Shown here: positions 6,670 to 7,261 of the stretch, one piece after another
Position numbering within the stretch: the first letter of the stretch is position 1
Layout of the letters: each line of letters starts with the position of its first letter
From: Nitrospirota bacterium
Lineage (GTDB): Bacteria; NPL-UPA2; JAGMAN01
Direction: 5' to 3'
NCBI GenBank assembly: GCA_030605915.1
Contig: JAUWHM010000152.1
Coordinates: forward strand, 1 to 7,261
Length of the DNA stretch: 7,261 nucleotides
Made by a program: the position numbers and the translations under genes
Notes under the pieces: generated by a model
What the model was told of the DNA's origin: nothing
What the model saw: the letters and a program-made list of their open reading frames with translations, nothing else
Database searches by the model: none

Positions 6670-6886
6670 AGCTGTAATTGATACAAACCTCTTCGTAAGC
6701 AGTGTTATAAATAAAAACGGCACCCCGGCTAAATTATTACAAGCATGGCGCGACAACGCTTTCTTATTGATTATTTCTGAGCAAATGTTAGAAGACGTCG
6801 AAAGAGTTTTACAACATCCTCAGATAAAAAATAAATACAATCTCAAAGATGACGAAATAAAGCAAGTTGTAGATACAATCTGTTAA
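6662..6886 (+). pseudogene. Truncated PIN-domain toxin (VapC/PIN_3-like)
   Basis: The 74 residues match the N-terminal half of the PIN_3-type family of putative toxin-antitoxin RNases. MFKAVIDTNLFVSS supplies the first catalytic acidic residue (Asp7), and SEQMLEDVERVL a second (probably Glu44). Family members are usually about 130-150 residues and have a second half with a DPDDN-like motif and a late Asp in a GDxDLL-like segment; both are absent here. The frame stops after VVDTIC, in the middle of the helix before that half, so the metal site cannot be complete and RNase activity is unlikely. The start is a GTG at 6662, overlapping the antitoxin-like gene by eight bases, which supports translational coupling in the ancestral module. 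The break coincides with the start of an unrelated winged-helix fragment, suggesting a deletion junction near 6883-6903. Confidence 0.75.
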
Positions 6887-6902
6887 ACGAGATGATTTCG
6901 CA

Positions 6903-7190
6903 ATGAACGCTCTGAGCTCAATGGCAGATGGCTTTTTTACCATTACTTTTAATAGGCCTGTATTAGAAACAAAAGGGGAAATGTCCCTAAAAAATGTCCC
7001 TAAAGATAAACGCAAGGAAATAATACTTAAAAAGATAAAAGACCAAGAGCCCTTTACTTTAGGAACACTTGCAGACGAAATAGGGGTTAATAGAAAAACA
7101 GTTAATAGAGATATTGAAGAATTGAAACAAGATGGTAAGATAAAATTTATTGGCCCAAAACGTAGCGGTCATTATGAATTGAAAAGATAA
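6903..7190 (+). pseudogene. C-terminal winged-helix fragment of an AlbA_2/RecG-like ATP-binding protein
   Basis: Residues about 35-95 form a winged helix-turn-helix: RKEIILKKIKDQEPFTLGTL, then ADEIGVNRKTVNRDIEELKQ, and the wing GKIKFIGPKRSGHYELKR. The preceding stretch (MADGFFTITFNRP) resembles the segment that joins the AlbA_2/Schlafen-like ATP-binding region to this C-terminal domain in large RecG-like putative transcriptional regulators. That large N-terminal part is missing. The frame is open upstream only to 6873, just after a TAG, so the ATG at 6903 is probably not an ancestral start; no convincing Shine-Dalgarno precedes it. It could in principle still be made as a small DNA-binding protein of the DeoR/HTH_11 kind. 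The region is clearly more AT-rich than the acs genes. Fragment status is inferred; the helix-turn-helix call is firm. Confidence 0.65.
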
Positions 7191-7261
7191 AAATGGGGCC
7201 TTAAGGAGAATCCATACTGGTGATAAGCTAACGGACTTGGCTTGAAACAAGCTGAACAAAT
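7191..7261. other. Intergenic tail with no recognisable gene
   Basis: An AAGGAG (7203-7208) resembles a ribosome binding site, but the reading frames behind it (for example GTG at 7220) stop within a few codons. A small hairpin GCTTG-AAA-CAAGC lies at 7240-7252. No T-run follows within the window, so no terminator is called. Confidence 0.4.

Noticed and set aside
6454..6756. 100-codon open frame on the - strand across the yjbQ/antitoxin/PIN region
   Set aside because: It is antisense to three recognisable genes and has no family resemblance or ribosome binding site that I can see.
7203..7231. Shine-Dalgarno-like AAGGAG suggesting a new gene at the right edge
   Set aside because: All nearby starts reach a stop within a few codons.

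Overview
The window looks like chromosomal DNA from an anaerobic bacterium that uses the Wood-Ljungdahl (reductive acetyl-CoA) pathway. The core is a four-gene block encoding the methyl-transfer arm: acsC, acsV, acsD and acsE. The AcsV activator with its 2Fe-2S domain, and the acsE-type methyltetrahydrofolate methyltransferase, are the bacterial form of the system and argue against an archaeon. Lineage cannot be fixed from this sequence; an uncultivated anaerobic group is plausible. No acsA or acsB (CO dehydrogenase/acetyl-CoA synthase) and no cooC is present, so they must lie elsewhere if they exist.

Layout. Bases 13-621 hold a broken tyrosine recombinase: a HARP-like N-terminus, then the N-terminal arm-type domain of an integron-integrase-like protein, with no catalytic domain. 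A 60-bp hairpin-forming block interrupts the recombinase domain in frame. Bases 622-840 are a 219-base control region with a weak hairpin, three copies of a CAGAATTTTT motif, a good sigma-70-like promoter (703-731), and a perfect 8-bp inverted repeat just before the acsC ribosome binding site. Bases 841-6024 are the acs operon. Bases 6025-6095 hold a short GC-rich palindromic element. yjbQ follows at 6096-6515. A small antitoxin-like gene (6517-6669), a truncated PIN toxin (6662-6886) and the tail of a winged-helix protein (6903-7190) complete the window.

How the genes work together. AcsE moves the methyl group of methyl-tetrahydrofolate to the Co(I) corrinoid of the CoFeSP heterodimer (AcsC plus AcsD). 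CoFeSP delivers it to acetyl-CoA synthase. When cobalt is accidentally oxidised to Co(II), AcsV uses ATP and its iron-sulfur cluster to reduce it back. The four genes are all on the + strand, with short gaps (60, 17 and 16 bases), and are probably one transcript from the promoter near 703.

The metabolic block looks intact: all four methyltransferase active-site positions and the cluster cysteines are present. It is flanked on both sides by decaying, more AT-rich accessory DNA. I see no convincing undescribed system. The most interesting items are the in-frame palindromic insertion in the recombinase, the repeat and inverted-repeat architecture of the acs leader, and the odd ribosome-binding region of acsV.
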